Origin: an uncultured Pseudomonadota bacterium
GTDB lineage: Bacteria > Pseudomonadota > Gammaproteobacteria > CAJXQU01
Length of the DNA stretch: 64,000 nucleotides
Direction: 5' to 3'
Assembly (NCBI GenBank): GCA_913058255.1
Contig: CAJXQU010000001.1
Span: forward strand, 248,001-312,000
The translations under genes and the position numbers were made by a program. The notes below the pieces were generated by a model. The model was given only the letters and a program-made list of their open reading frames with translations, was not told the origin of the DNA and did not search any database. Within the stretch, counting starts at the first letter, position 1. Every line of letters begins with the position of its first letter. Shown here in pieces: positions 1 to 9,115 of the stretch.

Positions 1-1099
1 GCGTGGTGAGCCTTGGTTTGGCCGAAGTCGTTTGTTGTAGAGTAGGCTGTATTGTTATCGGCGACACAGTTCTTGAGTTAATGACGATAGGCTCTTCATT
101 CAGTGCTATCGTTGCCCCCCGCTGTGGTACAGCTTCAATCCTTGTGTTATCTGATTCTGCGGCGGGAGCTTCCTGTAAAGGTTCTGCTGACTGTGGGTTT
201 GGTTTCACAGAAGGAAGTTCTTTAACGATTTCTGCGAGTACAGCATCTTCGATTTCTACGGTTGCGGTCGTTGTTTCTTTAACATTATTAACTTTTATGG
301 TTTTAGTCGGCTGCTTGGTATTTGCCTCAACCACATGATCAACGCTTGCGATATTTGTTGGCATAAGGATGACTTTTGGTGTTACAGAAGAGTAGTAAAG
401 TGCTACGGAACCAAGCCCAATACCGAGTGCTAAGGTACCAAACATCGCGTATTTACCTAAGCCAGTCGACATGGGGCGACTCTGCCCAGCAGTAAAAATA
501 GTATGGGCTGTGACGTGTGTTGCAGAAGTATCTAGAGGAGAAGTACTGGTGATAGAGTGCTCAGTAATATCCGGCGGTGCAGCATTGACACTATTTTGAT
601 CGAGGGTGATGGATTGCGATGCCTCGAAATAGTCTTTTAAAGAAGATTGGATCGCTCGCTCAGAAGGAAGCGTTGTATCGTGATCAAGATCTGACTTATG
701 TATCCCTATTTCAGATTGCAACGTGAGGTCAGGCTCAATATCTTGAATAGCGTCAGAAAAATCTTCATCCGTAGGCATCGGTTCGATTAACGTTACGTCA
801 TCATCGATATTGGAATGATCCGGTTCTTTGTCTCCTTCAATGTCAGCGTCTGATAGTTTTTTTGTTATTGGTTCGAGCTCTATTTCATCAGAATCAAATG
901 TCCAACTTTCGTCATTTGGATCAACTAACTCTTCTGCAGAGTCTAAATCTGCAGTCAAAAAGGTTTCCGATGGTGACACAATGAGAGCATCATCAGGAAG
1001 AGCTACTTGCTCAGGAAAGTTTGCCACACTTTCGCCAGAGGAGTTTACACGACTCTTTTCTTTCTCGGCCTTTTTAAGCGCATCCATTAAGAGACTCAT
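1..1099 (-). CDS. MshN-like pilus assembly protein, N-terminal part (runs off the window)
   Basis: Minus-strand reading frame, open from an ATG at 1099 to the left edge, so about 366 N-terminal residues are visible and the C-terminus is missing. It opens with MSLLMDALKKAE, an N-terminus I associate with MshN-like, TPR-containing proteins of MSHA/type II-like systems. Next comes a long acidic, low-complexity cytoplasmic region (about residues 20-205), one membrane segment (about 212-236), then a Pro/Thr/Glu-rich segment presumably outside the membrane. Any TPR repeats would lie beyond the window. The ATG is 12 nt after the mshL stop, so it is very probably cotranscribed with mshL and mshM. The assignment rests on the N-terminus, topology and neighbours; the specific MshN name is inference. 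Confidence 0.6.
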   Translation of the reverse strand, partial: MSLLMDALKKAEKEKSRVNSSGESVANFPEQVALPDDALIVSPSETFLTADLDSAEELVDPNDESWTFDSDEIELEPITKKLSDADIEGDKEPDHSNIDDDVTLIEPMPTDEDFSDAIQDIEPDLTLQSEIGIHKSDLDHDTTLPSERAIQSSLKDYFEASQSITLDQNSVNAAPPDITEHSITSTSPLDTSATHVTAHTIFTAGQSRPMSTGLGKYAMFGTLALGIGLGSVALYYSSVTPKVILMPTNIASVDHVVEANTKQPTKTIKVNNVKETTTATVEIEDAVLAEIVKELPSVKPNPQSAEPLQEAPAAESDNTRIEAVPQRGATIALNEEPIVINSRTVSPITIQPTLQQTTSAKPRLTT

Positions 1100-1111
1100 A
1101 ATATCTGTTCT

Positions 1112-2824
1112 CTATCTGAGAATGGGCGTAGGATTTGAAACATGATTCTGCAAATAAGGTTGATACTGTTTCAAATCGCCGGTTAGGCTAGCATTTTTGA
1201 TCACGACAGGTCTTAGGAAGATGATCAGTTCAGATTTTTTGTTGGCAAAATCTCTTTGTTTGAAAGCATTTCCAACGCCAGCGAGATCACTTAGGCCAGG
1301 GACACCATCTGTGTTTCTAGAATAGTCATCTTGCATCAGGCCTCCAAGCACAGCGACCTGTCCACTATTTACTTTCAAGATGGATTCCATTTCACGAACA
1401 GCGATAACAGGAACCAGACTTTCAATACTAGAAATCGTGGTGCCGTTTGTTGAGGCTGCATTTGCTTGAGCAATGAGTATTTTCGGTGCCGGATCTGCAA
1501 CACGATCAACAACTCGAGATATTGTTGGACGCACATTTAGTGTAACGGCCATATTTTCATTAATTTGTGGTGTAACGGACATGACTAAACCGATTGGAAC
1601 GGTATGAACCTCAGACTCCACTGCGAGCAAGTTTTGTGCATTCGTACCCGAAGACTGGCTTATTTGAGCATCGATCGTGAAATAAACTTCATTTTTCACA
1701 ACTTTGAGAACAGCCGTTTGATTGTTCAATGTCATGAGCTTCGGACTAGACAGGACTTTCGTATCACCAAACGTTTTGAGTAGCTTTAGTGTTGTTCGAA
1801 AGTCGGGAGTCGTACCATTTTCGCTTTGAAGTGTTGCTTGAAAAAAGCTTGTAGCTAAACCTGTAGCACTGGGCAGTAATGTCTGGTTTAGTTGCAGAAT
1901 ATCATTGCCTCCAACTAGGGCACTCCAGTCGATACCAGACTGAAAGCGATCACTGAGAGTCACTTCAACAATCGTCGCTTCGATCAAAACCTGACGTTGA
2001 GCATTACGTAGGACTTTATCAATAAAGTTTTGTAGGTCTAGATGTTGAGACGAAGTAGCTTTTACATTAACGATACCCGTTTCAGGATTCATGATGACGG
2101 ATTTTGAGCCTATAACGCTGCTATCACCAGAGCTTGTAATTTCTTCACCGATGATCCCTCCAATATTACGAGCTAGCGTGCTCCAAAAGCGATTGAGTGA
2201 CTTGCTCTTTATCGCGGTGGTAGAATTATTACCGCCTCCGTTAGAACTACCTCCGGTAGAGGTTACGTCGACGGTTCCTGTTTGTGCTATCTGTGTGGAG
2301 ATACTTATTGAGCTTTCCATTTCTCTGGAAATATTGACGTAATCTATTTTATAAGTACGAAAGTAAGGATCGTCTGGAGAAATATAGAGATTATTGTCTT
2401 TTAGTTCATAACGAAGTTTAGCTTGTCGAGAAATACGTTCTAGAATTTGTGGCAAGGTTTGTTCGACGGCATTCAAAGTGACATATCCATCAATGTCAGA
2501 ATCAACATCGACGTTTAAAGACGCATCTCTAGCGAGAGCAAATAACAATTCTTTTACAGGAACATCATTGACAACAACGGTATATCGCTCTAACTCTTGT
2601 TCCGATGGCTGTGGTAAAGGAGGGGGTAAAAATGCTTTCTGCTGGACAATATTAGGAATGTCCTTATCAGATGAAGCCTTAGCAGTTTGTTCATCAACAG
2701 AAATATGACCCTCAGAAGGTTGGTGCGGTACAGGGATTGTTGAGGCACATCCACCAAGAAACATCGCAAGAAACATCGACGACAGTGCGTGTTTTGCTGT
2801 TTCCCCACTCAAAACCATGTTCAT
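1112..2824 (-). CDS. mshL: MSHA-type pilus secretin MshL (lipoprotein)
   Basis: Outer-membrane secretin of an MSHA-type (type IVa-like) pilus system, about 570 aa. I start it at the ATG at 2824, preceded by AGGGGAG, rather than an upstream GTG at 2863. This gives a lipoprotein signal with lipobox LGGC (Cys26). A secretin/TonB short N-terminal domain spans about residues 75-175, followed by a Gly/Ser/Asn-rich linker near 195-215. The secretin core fills the C-terminal half, with the typical run VPVIAVREMES, then VLGGLMQDD, then a terminal LIIFLRP strand. It lies between mshM and the mshN-like gene on the same strand. The window holds a second secretin, PilQ. The order here (M before L) is reversed relative to the Vibrio MSHA locus. 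Confidence 0.88.
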   Translation of the reverse strand: MNMVLSGETAKHALSSMFLAMFLGGCASTIPVPHQPSEGHISVDEQTAKASSDKDIPNIVQQKAFLPPPLPQPSEQELERYTVVVNDVPVKELLFALARDASLNVDVDSDIDGYVTLNAVEQTLPQILERISRQAKLRYELKDNNLYISPDDPYFRTYKIDYVNISREMESSISISTQIAQTGTVDVTSTGGSSNGGGNNSTTAIKSKSLNRFWSTLARNIGGIIGEEITSSGDSSVIGSKSVIMNPETGIVNVKATSSQHLDLQNFIDKVLRNAQRQVLIEATIVEVTLSDRFQSGIDWSALVGGNDILQLNQTLLPSATGLATSFFQATLQSENGTTPDFRTTLKLLKTFGDTKVLSSPKLMTLNNQTAVLKVVKNEVYFTIDAQISQSSGTNAQNLLAVESEVHTVPIGLVMSVTPQINENMAVTLNVRPTISRVVDRVADPAPKILIAQANAASTNGTTISSIESLVPVIAVREMESILKVNSGQVAVLGGLMQDDYSRNTDGVPGLSDLAGVGNAFKQRDFANKKSELIIFLRPVVIKNASLTGDLKQYQPYLQNHVSNPTPILR

Positions 2825-2932
2825 TTTGTATGACACTCCCCTATAGAAAGAGAAAGATACCACATTTTTTAACAGTAATAGAGATTTAGTTCACAAATTT
2901 TTGCAAGTTTGGACTTGTAAGAGCTAAAAAAA

Positions 2933-4006
2933 TTAATCTGGAATCGATGTACCTTGATCAAGATTTCCCCAAGCCGGAATTTCTTTGTTTTCCTGACGTT
3001 GTTGAAATGCATCATTTTTAAGGTCTTTAGAGTGTTCTGGTTGAATAAGAGCTTCTTGTTTAGTCACAGGTTTATTATTCTTAACCGTCAAACTGTAACC
3101 TGCTTTAAACCACCAGCCTGCGGCGGCTGCGCCGATGAGAGTAAGCAGTATAAGGCTAGGTATGAGTGGCGAGTTCTTGCCTTTTTTATTTGGCATTTCT
3201 GCAAAGTCACTATCATCAATAGCAACTCTTGCATGTTTTGGTGTGATGATTCTAGCGTTGTCGGCGAAGGCTGCGAGACAGGCTTTATCAGCAATAATAT
3301 TGATCCTACGTAATAAGCCTTTGGAGTGTTTCCAAACAACCTTGATAGCCTTTGGGTTAAAGAGGTCCATCCCTTGGTAACCACTGGTGCGCATCCGAGT
3401 GTTGATATAGTCACGGACTTCATATTCTTGCAAGGGAGCAAGGTTAAAACTATAGGTGATGCGTTCTTTTAGTTGACGAATTTGCTGCTGAGATAAGTTT
3501 TCATCCAGCTCTGGTTGACCGAATAAGACGATCTGTAAAAGCTTTTCTTGCTCTGTTTCTAAGTTACTTAGCAGACGCATTTCTTCCAATGTAGGGATGG
3601 GCATGCTCTGCGCCTCTTCGACGAACATGACAACACGTCGCCCTTTGGAATGTTGCTCGACAAGATAATCTTGGATCTTATGCATGACTTTTAAGTGAGG
3701 ATCGTCGGGCTCAACATCAAGCCCCATCTCAAAGCCGATGGCATGCAGCACATTGTCAGGTGTCAGGCTCGGGTTTGCTAGATAAACAACCTCGACATCA
3801 TCAGGCAAGCCATTTTCGAGCATTCGACATAACATTGTCTTACCACTGCCAACTTCACCGACAACTTTAGTGATGCCTTCACCGTTTGTAACGGCGTAGA
3901 TTAAAGCTTGTAAAACAGCACCTCGATTTGCTCCTGGGAAAAAGAGTTTCGTGTCAGGTGTTATTTTGAAAGGTGCTTGCTGGAGCCCAAAATAATTTTT
4001 ATACAT
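2933..4006 (-). CDS. mshM: ExeA/MshM-type AAA ATPase
   Basis: Inner-membrane-anchored AAA ATPase of the ExeA/GspA/MshM family, 357 aa, expected to help assemble or place the secretin MshL. Walker A is GEVGSGKT (residues 50-57). Walker B reads VVMFVEEAQ, with Glu-Glu (130-131) where the family usually has Asp-Glu. A membrane segment at about 280-300 is followed by only some 55 outside residues, with no recognisable peptidoglycan-binding domain. The start overlaps the end of the upstream regulator gene's Shine-Dalgarno region: AAAGGA lies in the regulator's stop region, 8 nt separate the genes, and translational coupling is likely. The first 60 residues align without gaps to the ankyrin ATPase at 60662, so the two are paralogues. 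Confidence 0.88.
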   Translation of the reverse strand: MYKNYFGLQQAPFKITPDTKLFFPGANRGAVLQALIYAVTNGEGITKVVGEVGSGKTMLCRMLENGLPDDVEVVYLANPSLTPDNVLHAIGFEMGLDVEPDDPHLKVMHKIQDYLVEQHSKGRRVVMFVEEAQSMPIPTLEEMRLLSNLETEQEKLLQIVLFGQPELDENLSQQQIRQLKERITYSFNLAPLQEYEVRDYINTRMRTSGYQGMDLFNPKAIKVVWKHSKGLLRRINIIADKACLAAFADNARIITPKHARVAIDDSDFAEMPNKKGKNSPLIPSLILLTLIGAAAAGWWFKAGYSLTVKNNKPVTKQEALIQPEHSKDLKNDAFQQRQENKEIPAWGNLDQGTSIPD

Positions 4007-4014
4007 ATAATCCT

Positions 4015-5466
4015 TTATTTCTCTGGTGCAACTTCAATGTTCAAGCGTTGGATCTTACTGTACAGCGTTGTGCGATTGATTCCTAACATACGTGCGGCAC
4101 GGCTCAAGTTACCACTGCTATTTTTTAGAGCGACGGTTATGTAGCGATTTTCCCAACTATCTAGTTTTTCATCTAATCGAAAGTTGTGTGTGTGTAGAAG
4201 CTCGCGCTCAGCTAGTCGGTCGAGATCATTGTGATCTGATTCAGGAATATAAACGGCTAATTCCAATTCTGCCTCTACTTGACTAAGTTTTACGGTGGTA
4301 TTGGGATATTTGGAACCCAAGCGGATCACAATATTTCTTAGCTCCCTAATATTACCGGGGAAGGCGTAATGCAATAGTCTTTGCTCGGCTTCATTTTCAA
4401 GCGTGAAAGGTTCGAATGTTCCTGCGTAGAGCTGCTGGAAGTAATTGAGTAGCAATAAACAATCTTCCCCTCTTTCTCGAAGCGGAGGAACCTTGATGGT
4501 GAGTACACCAAGCCGGTGGTAAAGGTCTTGGCGGAAAGCACCTTTACGGACAGTCTCCGGAAGGTCTCGGTTAGTCGCGGCAACAATCCGAGCATTGGAA
4601 TGGCGAGGCTGAGTTTCACCTATTCGGTAGTATTCACCATTTTCAAGCACGCGTAGTAATTTGGCTTGAAGTTCCAATGGTAACTCACCAACCTCATCGA
4701 GAAACAAGGTGCCTTTGTCAGCTTGCTCAAAGAATCCAGGTTTCGCTGAATCGGCACCAGTGAAGGCGCCTTTCGCATGCCCAAACAATTGAGCTTCGAG
4801 CAGCTCAGCTGGGAATGCGGCACAATTTATCGTTAATAAGGGCTGATTAACTCGTGTACTTTCATTGTGTAAATAATCAACGACCAACTCTTTACCACTA
4901 CCTGATTCACCCTCAATAAGTACCGGGAAAGGTGTATCAGCGAATTGCTTGATTAAACCACGTAATGTCTCGATTGCAGGACTATGACCGATGATTCCGG
5001 GCTTATCATTTTGCGGTACAGCGGCACTTTCTTGCTCGGCGTCAAGCAACATTAACTGATGCTGTAAGCGTGTTTTAAGTAGGTGCACATCACAAGGCTT
5101 AGGAACAAAATCAATCGCGCCAAGTGTCATGGCATGTTGAATATTGTCTCGCTTACTCTGACCTGAAAGAACCAAGATCTTCATGGCAGGATTGAAAGCG
5201 ACTAGCTCGGTTATTAAGTTAAAACCTTCTTCTGGTGTGTGAGGTGTCGGAGGGAGCCCCAGGTCAACCAATGCTAAGAAGGGCGGATCAACTAATCTTT
5301 GTAGTAGAACCTTCGCTTCTTCACGGGTACTAGCGGTTAGTACATCGAAAGATTCTTGTAACACAAAGCTAAGTGACTCAACAATCAGATGATCGTCATC
5401 TATTAAGAGTAGTCGAGGTTTTGCTATCACCTCTGATCCGGTCAGAATACTTGAGTTTGTTGCCAT
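4015..5466 (-). CDS. Sigma-54-dependent response regulator (PrsR/NtrC-like)
   Basis: NtrC-family transcription activator, about 483 aa. The receiver domain (about 17-135) has the acidic cluster IDDD, phosphoacceptor Asp68 in ALVDLGLP and the PKP lysine. The AAA+ domain has Walker A GESGSGKE, the sigma-54 contact loop GAFTGA and Walker B LFLDEVGE. A Fis-type helix-turn-helix closes the protein (SRAARMLGINRTTLYSKI). I choose the ATG at 5466 because GGGAG lies directly upstream; a TTG at 5505 would add 13 residues but lacks a good ribosome site. The receiver insertion after DLGLPP resembles the PrsR group of regulators. No histidine kinase is visible, so it is an orphan here. It leads the mshM-mshL-mshN-like operon and is a natural candidate regulator of it or of other pilus genes. 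Confidence 0.85.
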   Translation of the reverse strand: MATNSSILTGSEVIAKPRLLLIDDDHLIVESLSFVLQESFDVLTASTREEAKVLLQRLVDPPFLALVDLGLPPTPHTPEEGFNLITELVAFNPAMKILVLSGQSKRDNIQHAMTLGAIDFVPKPCDVHLLKTRLQHQLMLLDAEQESAAVPQNDKPGIIGHSPAIETLRGLIKQFADTPFPVLIEGESGSGKELVVDYLHNESTRVNQPLLTINCAAFPAELLEAQLFGHAKGAFTGADSAKPGFFEQADKGTLFLDEVGELPLELQAKLLRVLENGEYYRIGETQPRHSNARIVAATNRDLPETVRKGAFRQDLYHRLGVLTIKVPPLRERGEDCLLLLNYFQQLYAGTFEPFTLENEAEQRLLHYAFPGNIRELRNIVIRLGSKYPNTTVKLSQVEAELELAVYIPESDHNDLDRLAERELLHTHNFRLDEKLDSWENRYITVALKNSSGNLSRAARMLGINRTTLYSKIQRLNIEVAPEK

Positions 5467-5474
5467 GCGTCTCC

Positions 5475-5499
5475 CAGGCTCTTTAGTCGAAGGAGCCTG
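5475..5499 (-). promoter_or_regulatory. Inverted repeat next to the regulator's ribosome site
   Basis: Perfect 7-bp arms CAGGCTC / GAGCCTG around an 11-nt loop. On the minus-strand transcript the hairpin ends at the base where the GGGAG ribosome site of the regulator begins, 8 nt before its ATG. No T-tract follows, so it does not look like a terminator for metF. A translational control hairpin or protein site is plausible but unproven. Confidence 0.4.
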
Positions 5500-5529
5500 A
5501 GACAAGTATATTCAATCTGTTCTTTGTTG

Positions 5530-6375
5530 TCAGGTTGAAGAGAGGCTCAGGTTTTCCCAAACTTGTTCAATTGCATCAGATTGATTCATCGTATAGAAGT
5601 GTAAGCCTGGCGCTCCTTTTTCGAGCAACTGTCGAGATAGTTCAGTCGCGATTTCGACACCAAATTTCTTGATCGAAACGCGATCATCTCCATAATCTCT
5701 TAAACGGTAGACGATCCATCGTGGGATTTCTGCGCCACAACCTTCAGAAAAACGCATGAGCTGGGTGTAGTTAATGATCGGCATAATACCTGGAATAATC
5801 GGCACGTCGATGCCTGCTTTTTGCGCTTCGTCCACAAATCTAAAGTAAGCATCAACATTGTAAAAATATTGAGTTAGTGCGCCGTTCGCACCTGCATCGA
5901 TCTTGCGCTTGAAGTTAGCGAGATCATTTTTTGCTGTTTGTGCTTGAGGATGTATTTCCGGATAAGCCGCAACTTCGATATGGAAGTAATCTCCTGTCTC
6001 TTCACGGATTAACTCGACCAGCTCGTTAGCATAGCGAAGCTCACCATAAGAGCCTAAGCCAGAAGGAAGATCGCCACGTAAGGCAACAATTTCGCGGATA
6101 CCAGCATCTTTGTATTTTCGCAAAATTGAACGTATATCATCGCGACTAAAACCAATACAAGATAAATGAGGCGCGGCCGGCAAGCCCGTTTTTTCACGGA
6201 TCCGCATAACGGTTTCGAAGGTTTTGTCTTGTGTAGAACCACCCGCACCAAAGGTAACCGAAAAATAACGAGGTTTTAACGCTCCGAGTTTGTCTAGAAC
6301 GCTATCCATTTTAATTTCTGACTCAGGTGTTCTAGTAGGGAAAAATTCGAAGCTATAAGTTTTTTTTTCTTGCAT
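5530..6375 (-). CDS. metF: 5,10-methylenetetrahydrofolate reductase
   Basis: Flavoprotein that reduces 5,10-methylene-THF to 5-methyl-THF, the methyl donor for homocysteine methylation. It is 281 aa, close to the 296 aa of the E. coli enzyme. The N-terminus has the EFFP motif, followed by VTFGAGGST and the conserved ALRGDLP, PEIHPQA and QYFYNVDAY segments of the TIM-barrel active site. It is the last gene of metK-ahcY-metF on the minus strand, but a strong hairpin separates it from ahcY, so it may be partly or wholly transcribed alone. The ribosome site before the ATG is weak. Confidence 0.95.
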   Translation of the reverse strand: MQEKKTYSFEFFPTRTPESEIKMDSVLDKLGALKPRYFSVTFGAGGSTQDKTFETVMRIREKTGLPAAPHLSCIGFSRDDIRSILRKYKDAGIREIVALRGDLPSGLGSYGELRYANELVELIREETGDYFHIEVAAYPEIHPQAQTAKNDLANFKRKIDAGANGALTQYFYNVDAYFRFVDEAQKAGIDVPIIPGIMPIINYTQLMRFSEGCGAEIPRWIVYRLRDYGDDRVSIKKFGVEIATELSRQLLEKGAPGLHFYTMNQSDAIEQVWENLSLSST

Positions 6376-6408
6376 GATAGGTTTGTATTACACCATATAT
6401 CTGATAGC

Positions 6409-6439
6409 AAAACGGCGGAAACTAATGTTCCGCCGTTTT
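6409..6439 (-). terminator. Strong hairpin between ahcY and metF
   Basis: Perfect 12-bp inverted repeat AAAACGGCGGAA / TTCCGCCGTTTT with a 7-nt loop. The GC core and flanking A and T runs make it look like a bidirectional intrinsic terminator. It lies downstream of ahcY (minus) and only 34 bp before the metF start, which leaves little room for a separate metF promoter. Confidence 0.7.
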
Positions 6440-6471
6440 ATCTCTATTAATCGAAATGTGATTATAGTTGA

Positions 6472-7785
6472 TTAATAACGGTAATGTTCAGGTTTGAACG
6501 GTCCTTCTGTTGAAAGACTGAGGTAATCAGCCTGTTCATCAGTCAGCGTGGTCAAATTCGCCCCAATACGTTGAAGATGTAATCGAGCAACTTTTTCGTC
6601 CAACTTTTTCGGCAGAGTATAAACCTCAGCTTTGTAATCAGAAGAATTTTCCCATAGCTCGATTTGCGCTAACACCTGATTTGTGAAGGAGTTCGACATA
6701 ACAAAGCTTGGGTGACCTGTAGCACAGCCAAGATTTACCAAACGACCTTCGGCAAGCAGGATAATACGTTTGCCATCAGGGAATATAATGTGATCAACCT
6801 GAGGCTTGATATTTTCCCATGTGTATTGCTTAAGGCCAGCGACATCAATTTCATTATCGAAGTGACCAATATTACAGACGATGGCTTGGTTTCTCATTTT
6901 AGTCATATGATCATGTGTGATGACATTATAGTTACCCGTACAAGTAACGAAAATATCAGCTTGATCGACAACATCATCCATTTTGACGACACGAAAACCT
7001 TCCATTGATGCTTGTAATGCACAAATAGGATCAATTTCTGTGACCATGACCGTAGCGCCAAGACCTTTCAAAGACTGGGCTGAACCTTTACCAACATCTC
7101 CGTAGCCAAGTACAACAGCAACTTTACCAGCAACCATTACGTCAGTTGCTCGTTTGATACCGTCAACCAATGATTCACGGCAACCGTAAAGATTGTCGAA
7201 TTTAGATTTTGTAACAGAATCATTTACATTGATCGCAGGTACTTTCAATGTGCCCGCTTTCATCATTTCATAGAGACGATGTACGCCCGTAGTAGTCTCT
7301 TCAGAAAGACCTTTAACATCATTCATCGTTTCTGGAAATTTCTCGTGCATCATGATAGTCAGATCGCCACCATCATCCAAAATCATGTTTGGACGCCAGC
7401 CATCAGGGCCAAAGATAGTTTGTTCAATACACCATTCAGCCTCTTCTTCTGTTTCACCTTTCCAAGCGAAAACAGGAATGCCTTGATCAGCGATCGCTGC
7501 AGCAGCGTGATCCTGCGTAGAAAAAATATTACATGAAGACCAACGAATTTCCGCGCCTAATGCAATTAGTGTTTCAATTAGCACGGCCGTTTGAATCGTC
7601 ATATGTAGGCAACCAGCAATTCTCGCACCAACAAGAGGCATTTTGCCCTTGTATTCATCACGGATCGTCATCAGCCCAGGCATTTCGGTTTCAGCAATGG
7701 CGATTTCTTTATGGCCCCACTCAGCTAACGAGATGTCTGCAACTTTGTAGTCAGGGTCAAGATTTTCTATTGTTTGTGTGCTCAT
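6472..7785 (-). CDS. ahcY: S-adenosylhomocysteine hydrolase
   Basis: NAD-dependent cytoplasmic enzyme that splits S-adenosylhomocysteine into adenosine and homocysteine, closing the methyl cycle. About 437 aa from the ATG at 7785; an in-frame TTG at 7803 is less likely. The Rossmann NAD site [13 protein letters not shown], the active-site segment [11 protein letters not shown] and the C-terminal PEHYRY ending are all typical. It follows metK with about 50 bp between, same strand, so metK-ahcY are probably cotranscribed. I looked for an S-adenosylhomocysteine riboswitch upstream and saw none. Confidence 0.96.
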   Translation of the reverse strand: MSTQTIENLDPDYKVADISLAEWGHKEIAIAETEMPGLMTIRDEYKGKMPLVGARIAGCLHMTIQTAVLIETLIALGAEIRWSSCNIFSTQDHAAAAIADQGIPVFAWKGETEEEAEWCIEQTIFGPDGWRPNMILDDGGDLTIMMHEKFPETMNDVKGLSEETTTGVHRLYEMMKAGTLKVPAINVNDSVTKSKFDNLYGCRESLVDGIKRATDVMVAGKVAVVLGYGDVGKGSAQSLKGLGATVMVTEIDPICALQASMEGFRVVKMDDVVDQADIFVTCTGNYNVITHDHMTKMRNQAIVCNIGHFDNEIDVAGLKQYTWENIKPQVDHIIFPDGKRIILLAEGRLVNLGCATGHPSFVMSNSFTNQVLAQIELWENSSDYKAEVYTLPKKLDEKVARLHLQRIGANLTTLTDEQADYLSLSTEGPFKPEHYRY

Positions 7786-7836
7786 ATTTAGTTTGTATTC
7801 CAAATTTTTCTATTAGAAATTGAAGATTGTTAAAGA

Positions 7837-8994
7837 TTATAGACTAAGGCTACTTTTTAGCGCGTCAGCCTTATCCGTTCTTTCCCAAGTGAATTCATCA
7901 CCGCGTCCAAAGTGGCCATAAGCCGCAGTGGCTTTCATGCCTGGACGACAAAGGTCCAACATTTCAGTAATACCTTTAGGGCGTAAATCAAAATGCTCGC
8001 GAATGGCAGCAATCATCTTAGTTTCGTCAACTTTGCCAGTACCGAATGTGTCTACATTAATAGACGTCGGCTCTGCAACACCGATGGCATAAGAAACTTG
8101 TATTTCACAACGATCAGCCAAGCCTGCTGCAACGATATTTTTTGCTACATAACGGGCGGCATAAGCTGCAGAACGATCAACTTTTGAAGGATCTTTTCCA
8201 GAAAATGCCCCACCACCGTGTCGGGCCATACCACCGTAGGTATCAACAATAATCTTACGACCAGTCAAACCACAATCACCAACCGGACCGCCTATGACAA
8301 ACCTGCCGGTAGGATTAATAAAGTATTTAGTATTATCACTCAACCATTTTGCAGGCAAAACAGGCTTCAGAATTTCTTCCATCACAGCTTCTTGCAAATC
8401 TTTTTGTGAAATTTCAGGGTTGTGTTGAGTTGAAAGAACAACCGCATCAATACCAACAGGAGCGCCATTTTCATAAGCGAAAGTCACCTGGCTTTTTGCA
8501 TCCGGACGTAGCCAAGCTAAAGTGCCGTTCTTACGCACTTCAGCTTGCTTCTTAACCAGTTGATGTGCATATGCGATTGGGGCAGGCATTAATACTTCAG
8601 TTTCATTACAGGCATAACCAAACATCAAACCTTGATCACCGGCTCCCTGCTCTTTCTCATCGCCTTCATCAACACCCATAGCAATGTCAGGAGATTGCTT
8701 ATCGATTGAAACCATTATCGCGCAAGTGTCACTGTCAAAGCCCACCTCGGAACTGGTGTAGCCAATTTCTTTAATCGTGTCACGCACAACTTCAGGCATA
8801 TCAACTGTAGCGGTGGTAGAAATTTCACCTGCCAGAACCACCATTCCTGTTGTAATCAGCGTTTCACATGCTACCCGAGCATTAGTATCTTGCTCAAGGA
8901 TAGCATCAAGAATTGAATCTGAAATTTGGTCTGCGACCTTATCAGGGTGACCCTCTGATACCGATTCTGATGTGAATAGATGCGTAGCTCCCAT
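7837..8994 (-). CDS. metK: S-adenosylmethionine synthetase
   Basis: Makes S-adenosylmethionine from methionine and ATP; cytoplasmic homotetramer. At 385 aa it is almost exactly the E. coli length (384). Visible signatures are [12 protein letters not shown] near the N-terminus, [12 protein letters not shown] and the glycine-rich [22 protein letters not shown] sits 6 nt before the ATG. It is the first gene of the minus-strand metK-ahcY-metF group, transcribed divergently from the thioredoxin-fold gene at 9116. Confidence 0.97.
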   Translation of the reverse strand: MGATHLFTSESVSEGHPDKVADQISDSILDAILEQDTNARVACETLITTGMVVLAGEISTTATVDMPEVVRDTIKEIGYTSSEVGFDSDTCAIMVSIDKQSPDIAMGVDEGDEKEQGAGDQGLMFGYACNETEVLMPAPIAYAHQLVKKQAEVRKNGTLAWLRPDAKSQVTFAYENGAPVGIDAVVLSTQHNPEISQKDLQEAVMEEILKPVLPAKWLSDNTKYFINPTGRFVIGGPVGDCGLTGRKIIVDTYGGMARHGGGAFSGKDPSKVDRSAAYAARYVAKNIVAAGLADRCEIQVSYAIGVAEPTSINVDTFGTGKVDETKMIAAIREHFDLRPKGITEMLDLCRPGMKATAAYGHFGRGDEFTWERTDKADALKSSLSL

Positions 8995-9056
8995 ATAAAT
9001 CCTTCCCGTGTATGTGTGTAAAGTTGTTAAGTGTATGATATAGCGACTTCAATCTC

Positions 9057-9069
9057 CACTTCTGAAGTG
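9057..9069. promoter_or_regulatory. Palindrome in the metK / thioredoxin-fold divergent region
   Basis: Perfect 13-bp palindrome CACTTCTGAAGTG in the 121-bp space between the divergent starts of metK and the gene at 9116. It does not match the MetJ box (AGACGTCT). A transcription factor site is possible; no regulator can be named. Confidence 0.3.
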
Positions 9070-9115
9070 AGCTATTCGATGTTTCTTTATTAATGGAGCG
9101 GTAACTTCCTTTTTT

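Noticed and set aside
3-338. Plus-strand open frame at the left edge
   Set aside because: It lies antisense to the minus-strand MshN-like gene, whose frame is open throughout and has a recognisable start and membrane segment.
7786-7836. Possible S-adenosylhomocysteine riboswitch before ahcY
   Set aside because: The metK-ahcY gap is only about 50 bp and shows none of the conserved riboswitch core; the metK leader also lacks it.
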